Origin: Leptodactylus fallax
Taxonomy: Eukaryota; Chordata; Amphibia; Anura; Leptodactylidae
Direction: 5' to 3'
Assembly: GCA_947044405.1 (NCBI GenBank)
Contig: CAMRHE010001074.1
Coordinates: 124,001-188,000 of the forward strand
Length of the DNA: 64,000 nt
In this document: piece after piece, positions 9,908-20,869 of the stretch
How the letters are laid out: every line of letters starts with the position of its first letter
Position numbering within the stretch: position 1 is the first letter of the stretch
Notes under the pieces: generated by a model
Told to the model about the DNA's origin: nothing
Databases searched by the model: none
What the model saw: the letters and a program-made list of their open reading frames with translations, nothing else
Program-made: the position numbers and the translations under genes

Positions 9908-10226
9908 AGAGGACCTGTCACTAGGTCTGAAAAACTCCATGACATACATCATCTAATCGGTGCTGTCACCCTGAGCATCTAGTGTTGATGCAAATTATGG
10001 TATACTAGCCAAGTGGGCGATAACAATTCATGACATACATCACATAGACCCTGCCGAAGGGAAACCACAGTGTTACTGCCCATTTGGATAGCATAGCATA
10101 ATTTGCATCAACACTAAAAGGGCTTATATCTTTGGAATGGCTGAACAGATTTTGTCAATAAACCCCCAAATGCTCAGGGTGACATGTCATGTCATTGGAC
10201 ATTTTACATCTGGTGACAAGCCCTCT
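9908..10226. mobile_element. TTAA-flanked palindromic MITE
   Basis: TTAA at 9904-9907 is followed by AGAGGACCTGTCACTAGGTC. The right end reads TGGTGACAAGCCCTCT then CTAA (10227-10230), a one-base-decayed TTAA. The two arms are imperfect inverted repeats (TTTGCATCAAC-type segments on both sides). A TTAA target points to piggyBac- or Kolobok-like mobilisation. Confidence 0.65.
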
Positions 10227-10230
10227 CTAA

Positions 10231-10670
10231 AGAGGAATTTTCACCAACTCCACCAATTCTAGTTCTTAGCATCTGTTAATAGGCGCTGCTCCACTGAGTT
10301 TAGCACTGTTGGAATATTTATTCTCTCTAGCCCCCCACCTTGCCTGAACAACAAGCGCAGTTAGTTTTGGTGTCTGATGTGCTATTTAAGCTCTGTAATG
10401 TCAGAAGGGCGGTGTCAGGCAAGGGGGAATGACTCAGAGCTCCAATCAGAGGCAGTGAGTGTCAGAGCTCAGAATCACACCCCTTGTCTGCTCCTGCCTG
10501 ACACCGCCCTCCTGACAGTACAGAGCCTAAATAACATATCAGACACCACAACTAACAACACTAATTGCTCAGGAATGGTGGGGGTTAGAGAAAAAATTCC
10601 AAATGTGCTGGAATCAGTGGAGCAGCACCTATTAAATGATGTGAACACCACCGATGGCTAAGATGAAGGA
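10231..10670. mobile_element. TTAA-type palindromic MITE, adjacent to the previous one
   Basis: Starts AGAGGAATTTTCACCAACTC right after the previous element. It shares its interior (GTTGGAAT, CTCTAGCCCCCACC, CCTGACACCGCCC) with the better-preserved copies at 52846 and 54682. The open frame at 10377-10661 lies wholly inside it and is not a gene. Confidence 0.7.
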
Positions 10671-11590
10671 GGAGAACCACTCAACTGTCTCTCCTTGGTA
10701 GTTTAAGATGGGCTCATAGACTTTATATGTGGGGGTCTTATAACACACATGACATATGACGAAGACACTTTAAGCAATATTTCTCCCTCTATAACTAGTC
10801 AGATTATGATACGTTACCCAGCTTTCCCAGAAACAGCTAAACAGTTCTATTTAACTGTATGACAGAGGAGGACGATTCAAGGACTTGTCTGGTGAATTTT
10901 TTTTGTTTTATCATTCAGTTCTCTGGGGCGACGGGTCTGCTTCTTTTTTGACTAAATTGGAGGCTATTCTTTTTCATACCCCGCACCGACCTTTCTTCCT
11001 TTGCTCAGCCGCACAATCACTGAAGCTGGATAATACACCTTTCTCTGGTTTCTATTTAGCTTTCAAGCCTCCTGATGGATTCTGTCAAGGATCAGCCGCA
11101 CCTTCCCAGCGGGAGGGAGGTCAATGGACATCCTTGGTTCACAGGAAAGCATGTTCTGCAGAAAAAAAGGGAAATGTTCTCTGCTCCTTCAGATCTCAAC
11201 TACTAAAAATAAACTAATGAGCCTGAAACTGACCCTCTTTTTTTTTTTTTCATTCTCGCCAAGTTTTTTTTTTTTTTTCCTGAAGGAAAAGTATTTACTA
11301 TCTGGGAATTACACACCGGAAATTATAAAATGTTCCTTAGAGGTTCAGCATTTTAGACTTTCCATCGCGGTAATTTGAAGTTAAGATCTAAGACGTGTGA
11401 CATGTCATAGGCAACGCTTGGTGTGCACATAATAATGGCCGCTTCCGCAGATTGCAGGAATTTCAAGGTAACAACAGATCTTTCAGGACTATTAAAGGCA
11501 AATTAAAATGCCCTGTGATTTACTTATTTCCTGTGGGAGTTGTGTGATGGTTAACACATCTAGCAGGACTCTAAGTCAAGTATAGATATA
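10671..11590. other. no recognised feature
   Basis: Includes poly-T/pyrimidine runs at about 11239-11280. The section 11390-11540 is non-repetitive and is put forward as a possible conserved non-coding candidate. Confidence 0.45.
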
Positions 11591-12104
11591 CACAACGGTG
11601 TGCAAAAGTTTTATACAGGTGTGAAAAAAATGCTGGCCAGTAAGAATGCTTTTAGAAATAGAAGTGTCAATAGTTTTAGTCAAGTAAGAAAACAAAGTGA
11701 ATAAAGAAAAGAGAAATTTAATCCCATCAATATATAGTGTGATTGTCCTTTGCTTTCCATCAGTTCTTCTCGGTACTTGCAGACAGTGTTTGAAGGTGTT
11801 CAGCAGGGAGGTTGTTCCCGCCATCTTGGAGAACTAAGCACAGATCTTCTGTGGATGTAGGCTTGCTCCAATCCTTCTGTCTCTTCATGTAATCCCAGAT
11901 AGACTGGATGATGGTGAGATCAGGGCTATATCTGTGGGGGTCATATCATCACTTCCAGGACTCCTCCTCCAAAGGGCAAAGGTCACACCAAATATTGATG
12001 GGATTTAGATTTCACTTAATTTTGTTAATTTGCAAAATTAAACTATTAACACTTCAATTTTCAGCACTTTTCCCATACCTGCCTGAAACTTTTGCACAGT
12101 TCTG
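11591..12104 (-). mobile_element. internally deleted Tc1-like element
   Basis: Ends are related: the left reads CACAACGGTGTGCAAAAGTT and the right, inverted, CAGAACTGTGCAAAAGTTTC. TA flanks lie at 11589-11590 and 12105-12106. At about 514 bp it keeps only the ends and a C-terminal transposase remnant. The same ends occur at about 18535-18758 in a shorter derivative. Confidence 0.85.
11690..11930 (-). pseudogene. Tc1-like transposase C-terminal remnant
   Basis: On the minus strand, codons near 11930-11890 read PDLTIIQSIWDYMKR, aligning with the SPDLNxIExLW motif that carries the third catalytic residue of Tc1 transposases. The following residues (GGNNLPAEHLQTL-like, then DGKQRTITLYID) match the usual C-terminal region, with an intervening frame change. 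The residue at the catalytic glutamate position is glutamine here, which would abolish catalysis if the alignment is right. The N-terminal DNA-binding domain and first two catalytic aspartates are deleted. A decayed fragment; family identity is firm, the exact limits are not. Confidence 0.7.
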
Positions 12105-12106
12105 TA

Positions 12107-12747
12107 CATATTATAGATATGTACAGAACAATTATATATAATACATAATATATGAATATATGAAAAACGGATATTAGATAGATTTGAGTTATAGCGGTAT
12201 TATTTAGCAGCATACAGTGTAACTATATAGAAGTATTAGATGCACTCTTTTGGTGAGTAATATTTGGATTGGGTTTATATGGTGTTATGTGACAATATTA
12301 TCCTAGCACTATATGGCAGTATAGCGGCATGTGAGCTGTATGTGGCAGTACTATATGACAGTATTCTATATTTACTGTATATATTTGCCTATATAGAGTC
12401 ATCATATTCCGCTTTACAGTACATAATGGGGTGAATTTTCTGGTTTAGATTAACGTGGAGCACCTTTGGGCATGGCCGTTTTTTGTTGCAAAGTTGGAGT
12501 GGGCTGGAGACCAAGGTGGTCCAGTGCAGGGACACCTCGGACTGACAACTTTACTGAAAAACTGCCGTGAGTTACACATGAAATCTAGGCCAGTTCATAA
12601 CTGTAGCAGATTTCAGTTCTCGGGCATGGGAGTACACCAAATTATTAAGAGATCGGAGACTCCTAGTAATCTAGGTGCAGTACAACAACCAGGAAATGGG
12701 TAAGACTGGTATATGGAACACCAGTCTTAATAAATCCCCCCATTGTC
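12107..12747. other. no recognised feature
   Basis: AT-rich at first, then mixed. No ends, tandem repeats or coding signature recognised. Confidence 0.5.
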
Positions 12748-12812
12748 ATCACTGCGGTTTTTCCCACAGCGCTTTTTTGCTGCGGGGCGCCATTTGGGGC
12801 CTAAGCCTAAAA
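12748..12812. mobile_element. fragment of the GGCCCCACGT MITE family
   Basis: CACTGCGGTTTTTCCCACAG, GCTTTTTTGCTGCGG and GGCCTAAGCCT match one arm of the elements at 13912, 17532 and 17841. Confidence 0.6.
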
Positions 12813-12944
12813 ATGGTAAGCTGGGAATATTTTTTACTTGTTGCTCAGGGCTCTATTTTCTACAAAACTGACCCTGCCTATGCTGAACTCAGAACCATAA
12901 AAGAACTCCCACTTTTCTACATATGTCACCAAAAGCCCCTTTAA

Positions 12945-13430
12945 AGTGAGTCTGTCAGGTCCTAAGTCCCTCCCAAACTAATAAAAGCGCCATGTAGGGT
13001 CCTTTAATTGGAACACAAATATAGCTTTATGGCCACAATCTGATGAAGCGATGCAGAGATAATCATTGCTTTATGGATATGCAAATCAGTCTGCAAGTGC
13101 ACCGAGGGCGGGGACTGATTGGCCCGGTTTGAATATAGACAGCCATGACACAGGCAGAAGCTGAACATATCAATCACGTCTAAAGGGGCAGCAATTTCAG
13201 AAAAAAGTCATAGCACTTGCAATTGTCTGTAGGCAAATCTGGCCAATCAAGCCCCGCCTCTGGTGCACTTGCAGGCTGATTTGCCTAGCCATAGAAAGAT
13301 GATTGTCTCTGCATTGCTTCTTCGGTTTTTGATCACAAAGGTATTTTTATACTCCTATTAAAGGCCTCTACACAGCACTATTATTGGTTTGGGAGACATT
13401 TTGGACTTGACAGATTCCCTTTAACAATTT
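12945..13430. mobile_element. TTAA-flanked palindromic MITE
   Basis: TTAA at 12941-12944 and 13431-13434. Ends AGTGAGTCTGTCAGGTCC and GGACTTGACAGATTCCCT are inverse. Inner arms also pair (CAAATCAGTCTGCAAGTGCA against TGCACTTGCAGGCTGATTTG). A near-complete foldback element. Confidence 0.85.
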
Positions 13431-13434
13431 TATC

Positions 13435-13911
13435 ACTGACATTTTCCAAAAATATCAATGTGAACATGCTGTATTCTAGTTTTCGCTGCGCGCTTACAAG
13501 AAAGATCTGTAAGCATGAGGTTTTTCTTTGATGTAAATATGAAGACATGTAAGCGTTTAACTAGCAGACATTGCTGGGGGTGAACATTTACATTAACATT
13601 ATCTAATTTGGCTTCTTCAGAAGAATGACTAATTATCAGTATCTCGCTCGCTCCTGCGAGTTCATGTAGAGTTAACCTCCCCTGAGTGCTGGGGGAGACT
13701 GTATTCCCTGGTGGAATTCCCTTCTATAGTCAAAGTAGGAAATGCTGAATGAGTAAATACAAAAACAAGCAACCAAATACACGTATGATGATCTGCATGT
13801 TGAGACAGGGTGTAACTGAAGGGCAATGCATCGCCTACCCCCCTCAAAAAAAAAAAAAATCACCTCGGGTAATAATCAGTTGCTTCATAGTCAAAGGTGT
13901 TTTACAGTTTT
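13435..13911. other. no recognised feature
   Basis: Non-repetitive sequence with one poly-A run near 13847-13859. No coding signature. Confidence 0.45.
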
Positions 13912-14239
13912 AGGCTAAGGCCCCACGTAGCGAATCACTGACAAAAAACGCTGCGGAAAAGACCGCATTGCGGTTTTTCCCACGCAGTTTTCCTCTGCGG
14001 ACTTTCTGCCTTGTTATGCCTAAACGGAAACCGCCAGCATTACCGTAGATGTAATTGACATGCTGTGATTTACAAAATCGCAACGATTTTTGAAATCGCA
14101 GAATTTCCACTGCAGATTTTTTTCTGCAATGTTTGGATGAGATTACCCAGAATCCCATCCACTATGAAGGGACTGTAATATGCAGCATTTTGCCGTGGCA
14201 TTTTTTGTGTATTCGCAACGTGAAACACCAACCTTAGGC
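13912..14239. mobile_element. palindromic MITE (GGCTAAGGCCCCACGT family)
   Basis: Left end AGGCTAAGGCCCCACGTAGC; the right end, inverted, GCCTAAGGTTGGTGTTTCAC then GTTGCG. Interior is rich in GCGGTTTTTC/TTTTCTGCAATG motifs in both orientations and carries AGAATCCCATCCAC. Copies at 17532 and 17841 share all of these. Confidence 0.8.
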
Positions 14240-14294
14240 AAATGATGTCACATTTCATTGATATACATTATTTCCCAAAATGCTGTAGTTCTGT

Positions 14295-14600
14295 AACGAT
14301 GGGTGAATCTGGTGAGATTTGTTTTGCGCATATTTGCGAGATTCGTCCACCTGTTTAATTTCGGGTCGTACTTGTTTAGTCCAAACTGGCAGTGCTATTA
14401 TTATACTCTGGAGTGTCTTCAGACCCCACAGTATAATAAGTGTGGGCACAAGGAAGGTGCATAAATATAATAAACATTTATACTCACCTTGCTTCACCTC
14501 TCCACAGTTCTCTCCTTGGGGTCCTCTTTGGTCTCCCTGGGTGAAGTCACGGGCCATAGGGGACTGCTGAGGGCTATGATTAGGTCACATGGGGTGCACC
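14295..14600 (+). mobile_element. hAT-like TAGAGATG-family fragment
   Basis: GATGGGTGAATCTGGTGAGATTTG, here shown in two parts (GATGGGTGAATC, GTGAGATTTG), is a decayed terminus. It is followed by the family palindrome TTATACTCTGGAGTGTC... and ACCCCACAGTATAATAAG at about 14397-14440 and the CTCACCT/TCCTCTTTGGTCTCC interior. The right end is missing. Confidence 0.65.
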
Positions 14601-14608
14601 AGCATCAT

Positions 14609-14782
14609 GGCTAGGTTCACGCTAGCATTCGGGTTTCCATCTTGCGGGTCTGCATGGGTACCCAAAAGACGGTTACATGCGGAAACCTGCAGACCCCATA
14701 GACTATAATGGGGTTCCCTGGGTTTCCGACAGTTTTTTTTTCTGTGGAGACTCCAACGTAAGTGTGAATGCAGCCTTAGAAA
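14609..14782. mobile_element. short MITE, GGTTCACACTAGC family
   Basis: Left GGCTAGGTTCACGCTAGCAT and right AAGTGTGAATGCAGCC form the ends, with GGGTTTCC repeats in the interior. The same design recurs at about 40988, 56877 and 59692. Confidence 0.65.
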
Positions 14783-14829
14783 CACTATATCACCTACACT
14801 AAAACATTTTGTATTGCTCTAATGTACAT

Positions 14830-15075
14830 GAAATTAAAAATCAAGTAAACAAGTAGTCTTGATTGAAAATATCCTACTGTTTTGTGTCTACAGCCCTTAT
14901 GTAGTCCTATGTGTCTCCAGGATTGCAGACTACAAGCACATCTTACGTAGTGCCACGCATTTGTTCAATTATCTAGATGTCATCAGACTACAAAAGGTTG
15001 TTTGTAGTCTGTTACCATGGAGATACATAGTGCTGCACGTATACAAAATTTTTAATCAATGGCTGTAAAAGTCTA
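14830..15075. repeat. imperfect palindromic repeat
   Basis: 14906-14935 and 15002-15031 are inverted copies (about 24 of 30 positions match). The outer parts (ATTAAAAATCAAG and TTTTTAATCAATGG) also pair. Looks like a foldback MITE of unknown family. Confidence 0.55.
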
Positions 15076-16324
15076 CATACTCTTTAATACTTATTTATAA
15101 AGCTGGAAACCTCTTTAAATGTATTTATATCCTTGATGGAAAGAAAACTTGTTCTAGCTCCACCTTTTGGAAGGTAGCTTCCTATAGATCAATGCTTGGC
15201 ATTCTAAGAAACCTATAGACATTGCCAAGATTAAGTCAAACCAGAAAATCTTTTCCAAAAGGAACAGAGACCCATCTGCAGGCAGCTGCTTCAGGGTTAT
15301 TGCCCTCTATCAGTAGGAAGCAGGGTAGTGGTTTGGCTGGGTGAGAGGTCATAGACATGGGTCAGAAGGGGTGCTAGGTCTCTTTATGGAGACATTGACA
15401 ACAACTAAATACCACTTCTAAGTGGTCTAACACCTGCTTTCTTAGATCTGAAGGACAAATCTGCCTTCTAGTGCTATGGGAAAGCTAGGTGACAACCCTT
15501 TTGAGACGTGTAATCCTGTCAACATATAATTGCCCTAAATCTAGCGTAACTTGCATTACATTCCTGGAGGTGACCTCTGGTCTGTTCTTGGCCACTTTCA
15601 TAAACCACAGTGCAGGTGGATTTCAACAAGCCCAGTCCTTTTGTTCTCAAGATAAGCCCATGTAGGCTCTATGGCCACCTTTATAATCAATAAGGTGAAG
15701 CTGTGTATTGTACTAGAGAGGTCCTTGTTAAGAAGTAGCAGTGGAAACTTTGGTGCAGAGGTGGTGAAGGATTTGGAAGAAGGTAGTCAGGGACAAGGAA
15801 CCACAGGGGGAGCACTCAACGACCATGGTGGGCCACATTTCCTTTAGTTGCCCCTTTGTGCACTGAGCCCAAATCATAATGGATCACACAGCACCACAGA
15901 CATTTCAGGCAATTTTCCTGGAGGTATTACTATTGCCTTTTAATAGTTTTCTTGTCTTGTATTGCATTTTAGGCAGTGCACACGTTTGTTATGTTTCTTT
16001 ATTTTATTTCAGAACAGACCTGCCTTTCAGAACTATCTGAAGAAAAGTGATATTTGTGTCTTGTGAACAAACTTTTATGTAATTCCTATTGTTCTGCAGA
16101 AAGCGCCGACTTCCCCGAGCAGTCCATCATGTGCGGGTTTCCTGAGCACAATTTAGTTACAGTCTGGTAGCCTGAATGGTCCCAAGTAGAATAAATAAAC
16201 TGATGAAATCACCATCTGACCTCTGGCTCTGCCATTCCTAACACTGAGTGAAAGCATCTGTACAGACATGTATATTATAGAGGGTTGGGCAGCCAGGTCC
16301 TTTCTAGGATGGAGGGGACCATTA
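15076..16324. other. no recognised feature
   Basis: Non-tandem, mixed-composition DNA. No coding frame with recognisable domains, no repeat ends. Confidence 0.5.
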
Positions 16325-16372
16325 CATAATATTAGGCAGGTGGGTTTAATGTTATGACTGATCAGTGTTGGT
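16325..16372 (+). mobile_element. Tc1-like element, right-end remnant
   Basis: ATAATATTAGGCAGGTGGGT followed by TTAATGTTATGACTGATC is the end of a Tc1 family whose other remnants are at 44785 and 60690. Confidence 0.6.
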
Positions 16373-16904
16373 GGGTACATGAGTGGGACAAGGGAGATAA
16401 TTTTATAGATATTGCTAGACAACGATTAAGATTAAGAACGTTCTCTGTGATTAGTAGGGCAATACGAGGGCCATGCAAAGTAGGTGATTGTGTAGGGTAC
16501 TATGTAGAGGGGTACAAAGTATGGATTTGGAAAAATTGCTGGTGCAGGATGCTGAAAACTTCACATCTTGGAACCTCTGCCTGGGCGACAAGAATACAAG
16601 TCCTGCTGCTACTCATGATCTGCAACCTTCTTTATCCAAATTATTAATGGAAGTGTAATACACAAACACTTGGTCCTGCTCCAGGGATTGTCTGCCCCCA
16701 TTTTTCTCCAGAGGACTGTTGTCAGGCCAGGGGGCAGTGCACGACACTGATCAAAAATCTTAACCTCTTGCTGACTGCCAATTGACGATATGCGTCTGTA
16801 TGACCGCTAACTCTGCCAGGACATACCTGTATGTTCTTGCAAAATTAGCAGCTGCAGGAGCGGGGAGACAGACTCCCCAGATAGAAGGCAGGGGCAGTTT
16901 ATTA
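16373..16904. other. no recognised feature
   Basis: Short open frames only, with no domain signature; no tandem structure. Confidence 0.45.
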
Positions 16905-17278
16905 CAGGTGCATCTCAGTAAATTAGAATATCTTTGAAACGTTCATTCATTTCAGTAATTCAGTAATACAATCCATAATCAGCGTCTTCCATGATTGTGT
17001 GTCCTACTGAACCAGACTGAGGGACCATCTAAAGGCTTAGGAAACCTTGGCAGGTGACACTGAATTTACAAGACTGAACTTTTTTACAATATTCTAATTT
17101 TCTTAGATTTGGGTTTTCATTACCTGTAATCCATAATCAACATTTACAGAAATAAAACACTTGAAATAGAATACTCTGTGTGTAAAGAATCTAGAAAATA
17201 TAGGAGGTCACTTTTCTAATTTAATTACTGAAAGAAATAAACGTTTCAAAGATATTCTAATTTATTGAGATGTACCTG
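16905..17278. mobile_element. internally deleted Tc1-like element
   Basis: CAGGTGCATCTCAGTAAATT at the left; the right end ATTGAGATGTACCTG is its inverse. TA duplications lie at 16903-16904 and 17279-17280. The interior keeps CCATGATTGTG, ACTGAGGGACCAT and GGCTTAGGAAACC, which flank the transposase start in the full-length family as I remember it. The coding region is gone. Confidence 0.88.
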
Positions 17279-17531
17279 TACCTTGCTCAGCTATGTGTAT
17301 ATTGTAGACTGCAATTCCATTTTTTACAGTCATGAAAACAGCAAAATCATGACCAACCACATTGTTTGAATGGGATTTCATAAAATCTCATTTACTATAG
17401 TGTAACCTCTGGGGTACAAACAAAGGCCCATTTTGTAATGCACACATACAGCATTGAATTTTCTGTGCCAATTTTTATCATGAACCTATTGATCTAGCCA
17501 GACAATCCAGATAATGCTCCATTTAGTATTA

Positions 17532-17840
17532 GACCAGGGCCCCACGTTGCGAAAATGCAGCGTTTAGGATTACCTGCAAAGAGGATGGGATTCTGGCTAA
17601 TCCCATCCATACATTGCAGAAAAAAAACCGTTGTGTTTTTGTAAATCGCATCATGTCAATTATACCTATGGAAATGCTGGCATTTTCCATATAGGTATAT
17701 TAGAGGCAGAAAGTCAGCAGAGGAAAACTCTGCGGACTTTCTGTGAAAAATGCTGCGTAAAAAAAAAGCGATGCATTTCCATCGCAGTCTTTTCTGCAGC
17801 GTTTTTTTAGCAGCGGCTCACTACATGGAGCCTTAGCCTT
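17532..17840. mobile_element. palindromic MITE (GGCCCCACGT family), first of a pair
   Basis: Left GACCAGGGCCCCACGTTGCG; right GGAGCCTTAGCCTT. Interior holds GATGGGATTCTGGCTAATCC, a self-pairing ATACCTATGGAAATGCTGGC with TTTTCCATATAGGTAT, and GCGGACTTTCTGTG. Confidence 0.85.
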
Positions 17841-18143
17841 AAGGTCAGGGCCCCACATGACGTAAACAACGCGGAAAAAAAACTTGGTGTCTTACAGTCA
17901 CTGCAAAGTGGATGGGATTCGCACAGTGGACAAGTTGCGGTTTTGAAAACCGCAGCATGTCAATTATTCCTACTGAAACACTGGTAGTTTCCCTTTAGGT
18001 ATAATGGACTCAGAAAGTCTTCAGAGGAAACTTCTGTGGACTTTCTGTGAAAAGTTCTGTGGGAGAAACTTCGATGCGTTGTCGCCACAGTTTTTCCCAC
18101 AGCGATTTTTTGCTGCGGCCCACTACGTGCGGCTTTAGCCTTA
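17841..18143. mobile_element. palindromic MITE (GGCCCCACGT family), second of a pair
   Basis: Begins AAGGTCAGGGCCCCACATGA directly after the previous copy, same orientation, and ends CTACGTGCGGCTTTAGCCTT. It shares CAGCATGTCAATTATTCCTA and GTGGACTTTCTGTGAAAAG with its neighbour but is clearly diverged. Confidence 0.85.
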
Positions 18144-18505
18144 AGGGGTTTTCCGGGGCTTCCATGTTGATGACCTATCCTATAGGTCAGTAATATGTGA
18201 TCAGTTGGGGATCTCCAATGATCAGCTGTTTGAAAGGGTGTGGCGGTTATAAGTGCTGCGGCTTCTTCCCCGTGCACGATGATGTCACATTCATCAGTCA
18301 CATGGTAGAGCAGCAGATCAGTCCCATTCAAGCAAAACCAGGAATATCCCCTGCAGTATGTACAGTGCTGTGCTTGGTATTTAGTGAAGAGGCTGCTGTG
18401 CTCACCTGAGCAGTGTGACCTTCAACCAGCTGATTTAGGGGGTCCCAGGTGTCGGACCCTCACTAATCACATATTGATGACCTATAAGTCACAGATAACC
18501 TCTTT
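18144..18505. mobile_element. TTAA-type MITE abutting the pair
   Basis: Starts TTAAGGGGTTTTCCGGGGCT at the edge of the previous element. Internal TGATGACCTATCCTATAGGT near the left and TATTGATGACCTATAAGTCA near the right pair as inverted arms. The right border is approximate. Confidence 0.6.
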
Positions 18506-18534
18506 AGTAGACCTATAATCTCAAATACTCTACA

Positions 18535-18760
18535 CATAGTTCTGTGCCAAAATTTTAGGCACGTGTTGAAAAAATGCTGCAAAGTAAGAACAATATCAAA
18601 AATATTTGGGTGATCGCAATAAATATTGATGGGATTTAGATAACTCTTTTGTTCATTCATTTTGCATTTTGTTAACTATAAACACTTTTATTTCTATACG
18701 CATTCTTACTTTGCAGCATTTTTTCACACCTGTTTAAAACTTTTGCACGGTACTGTGCAT
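18535..18760. mobile_element. short Tc1-like MITE
   Basis: Left AGTTCTGTGCCAAAATTTTA; the right end, inverted, CAGTACCGTGCAAAAGTTTT. ATGCTGCAAAGTAAGAA and TTCTTACTTTGCAGCAT pair just inside. Same ends as the larger derivative at 11591. Confidence 0.8.
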
Positions 18761-19482
18761 TTAGCTCTATATCTGTGTTGTTTTCTGTATCTTCTGTCAC
18801 CAGTGTTATATTTGATTGATTACTCGGCAATTCATTGATCAGCGAGAGAATTCAGACAAAAAAGATGTTGAGTGCTAACACAAAGGTTCGGCATCCAGTG
18901 CATCCTGTTGTGTCTGATTTCAAGGGCTTGACCCTTGAATGGAGAAATATAACTTCCCTGACAGCACAGAGGATATATGTAAGTCTGTGTTTGTACATGT
19001 ATAAATAGAAGTCATACTATAACACTTCAGTAGACCATTAAATTATCGATGTGCTACATTGTTCTTTGACATAGACTCAGATGTTGCTGAAATAAATAAG
19101 GTTAAGGTATGGGATCGACACTCACTGCAAAGGTGAAAATAGCCTAAGCCACAGAACTGCTAAATCTGAAGAACATCAGTCCTATTTATCTAAACTAAGA
19201 GAAATTCTTTTATTCCTTAAAAGATATGGCCAGCTTTGCATCATACTTTTCTTGCCCCAATGCATCAAACACAAAAAGAAATGAAACAGCTTTGCAAATT
19301 AAAGATTCCCTATGGTTTGATTTCCCCAGCAGCCCTGTCAGGAATCTGTTTAGTTGCTGTTGCTTTAAAGTTACCATGCCAACCTGTGAAGCTTCTGCAA
19401 TTTTCAGGGCAAATTAGCAGCTGAGGAGGGATATTTAAACCATATTCCTGCTCAGCCAGGTGCCTGCTATTTAGTTGTTCTT
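18761..19482. other. no recognised feature
   Basis: Overlapping short frames at 19226-19498 on both strands lack any domain signature. No repeat ends recognised. Confidence 0.45.
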
Positions 19483-20745
19483 TAGGGTGGCTTCTCAAGA
19501 TTTGTTTTGTGTTTGGTTTTGGCAGCTCGGGTCCCTAGTTCATTTAGGGACAAATAAATTCAGTATGAACCCCATTTTAAATTTGCTTAAACATAGCGTA
19601 GAACACTCTCAGGGATCCTAGGAACCTATCTATAAAACATAATGTAGAATACTCTTAGAGCTCCTAGGAACCTATCTATAAAACATAGTTTAGAACACTC
19701 TCAGGGCTCCTAGGAACCTATCTATAAAACATAGTGTAGAACACTCTTAGGGCTCCTAGGAACCTATCTATAAAACATAGTGTAGAACACTCTCAGGGCT
19801 CCTAGGAACCTATCTATAAAACATAGTGTAGAACACTATTAGGGCTCCTAGGAACCTATCTATAAAACACAGTGTAGAACACTGTCAGGGCTTCTAGGAA
19901 CCTATTTATAAAACATAGTGTAGAACACTCTTAGGACTCCTAGGAACCTATCTATAAAACATAGCGTAGAATACTCTCAGGGCTCCTAGGAACCTATCTA
20001 TAAAACATAGTGTAGAACACTATTAGAGCTCCTAGGAACCTATCTATAAAACATAGTGTAGAACAATGTCAGGGCTTCTAGGAACCTTTCTATAAAACAT
20101 AGTTTAGAACACTCTTAGGGCTCCTAGGCACCTATCTATAAAACATAGTGTAGAACACTATTAGGGCTCCTAGGAACCTATCTATAAAACATAGTGTAGA
20201 ACACTATTAGGACTCCTAGGAACCTATCTATAAAACATAGTATAGAACACTCTTAGGGCTCCTAGGAACCTATCTATAAAACATAGTATAGAACACTCTT
20301 AGGGCTCCAAGGAAAATATCTATAAAACATAGTGCATAACACTGTCAGGGCTCCTAGGAACCTATCTATAAAACATAGTGTAGAACACTCTTAGGACTCC
20401 TAGGAACCTATCTATAAAACATAGTTTAGAACACTCTTAGGGCTCATAGGAACCTATCTATCCAATTTCTAGCTGTCTAAGGCAAACACAGCCAAAGTTA
20501 TGTCAAAGTAAATGTGACATTATTATACTCTGGGGTCTCTTCAAACCCCAGTGTATAATAGATGGAGGCCCAATGGAGGTGTAAAAAATAAATAAATAGA
20601 AAAACACTCATAGTCACCTTCCGTTACCTCTATTGGGCCTCCTCACAGAGTCCGGCACTCTTCTGTGACGTCATCAGCCTGGGGGTCACAGCTGAGGCCT
20701 GTGATTGGGCCACCAGCAGTCACTTGGGCATGCCAATTTTGCAAA
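19483..20745 (-). mobile_element. hAT-like TAGAGATG-family element carrying a minisatellite
   Basis: In reverse orientation relative to the copy at 27952. The left side (CTCAAGATTTG, GGTCCCTAGTTCATTT, AATTCAGTATGAACC) matches the complement of 28800-28910. It is followed by the 46-bp array, then CTATCCAATTTCTAG, AAGGCAAACACAGCC and the palindrome TTATACTCTGGGGTCTC. It ends near CACTTGGGCATGCC. Terminal sequences are decayed, so the borders are approximate. Confidence 0.8.
19585..20462. repeat. 46-bp minisatellite, about 19 units
   Basis: The unit contains CCTATCTATAAAACATAGTG and TAGAACACTCTTAGGGCTCC. Spacing is a constant 46 bp (for example 19625 to 19671). Units differ by point changes only. 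It lies inside the hAT-like element. Confidence 0.97.
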
Positions 20746-20869
20746 TTTATTGGACAAATGTATTACTTCTGAATTTTTGTTTCGGAGGTCAAAATTATTA
20801 AGAGGTTTAAACTTTTATTAAATTTGCCCCAAATCTCTAAAACTACCCACTCCATTTCGACTGATGTAA

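Noticed and set aside
10377..10661. 94-codon gene
   Set aside because: Lies fully inside a palindromic TTAA MITE whose other copies do not keep the frame.
16080..16160. Possible exon preceded by a pyrimidine tract
   Set aside because: TTTATTTCAG occurs at 16002-16011, but no sustained frame or paired donor with a recognisable protein follows.
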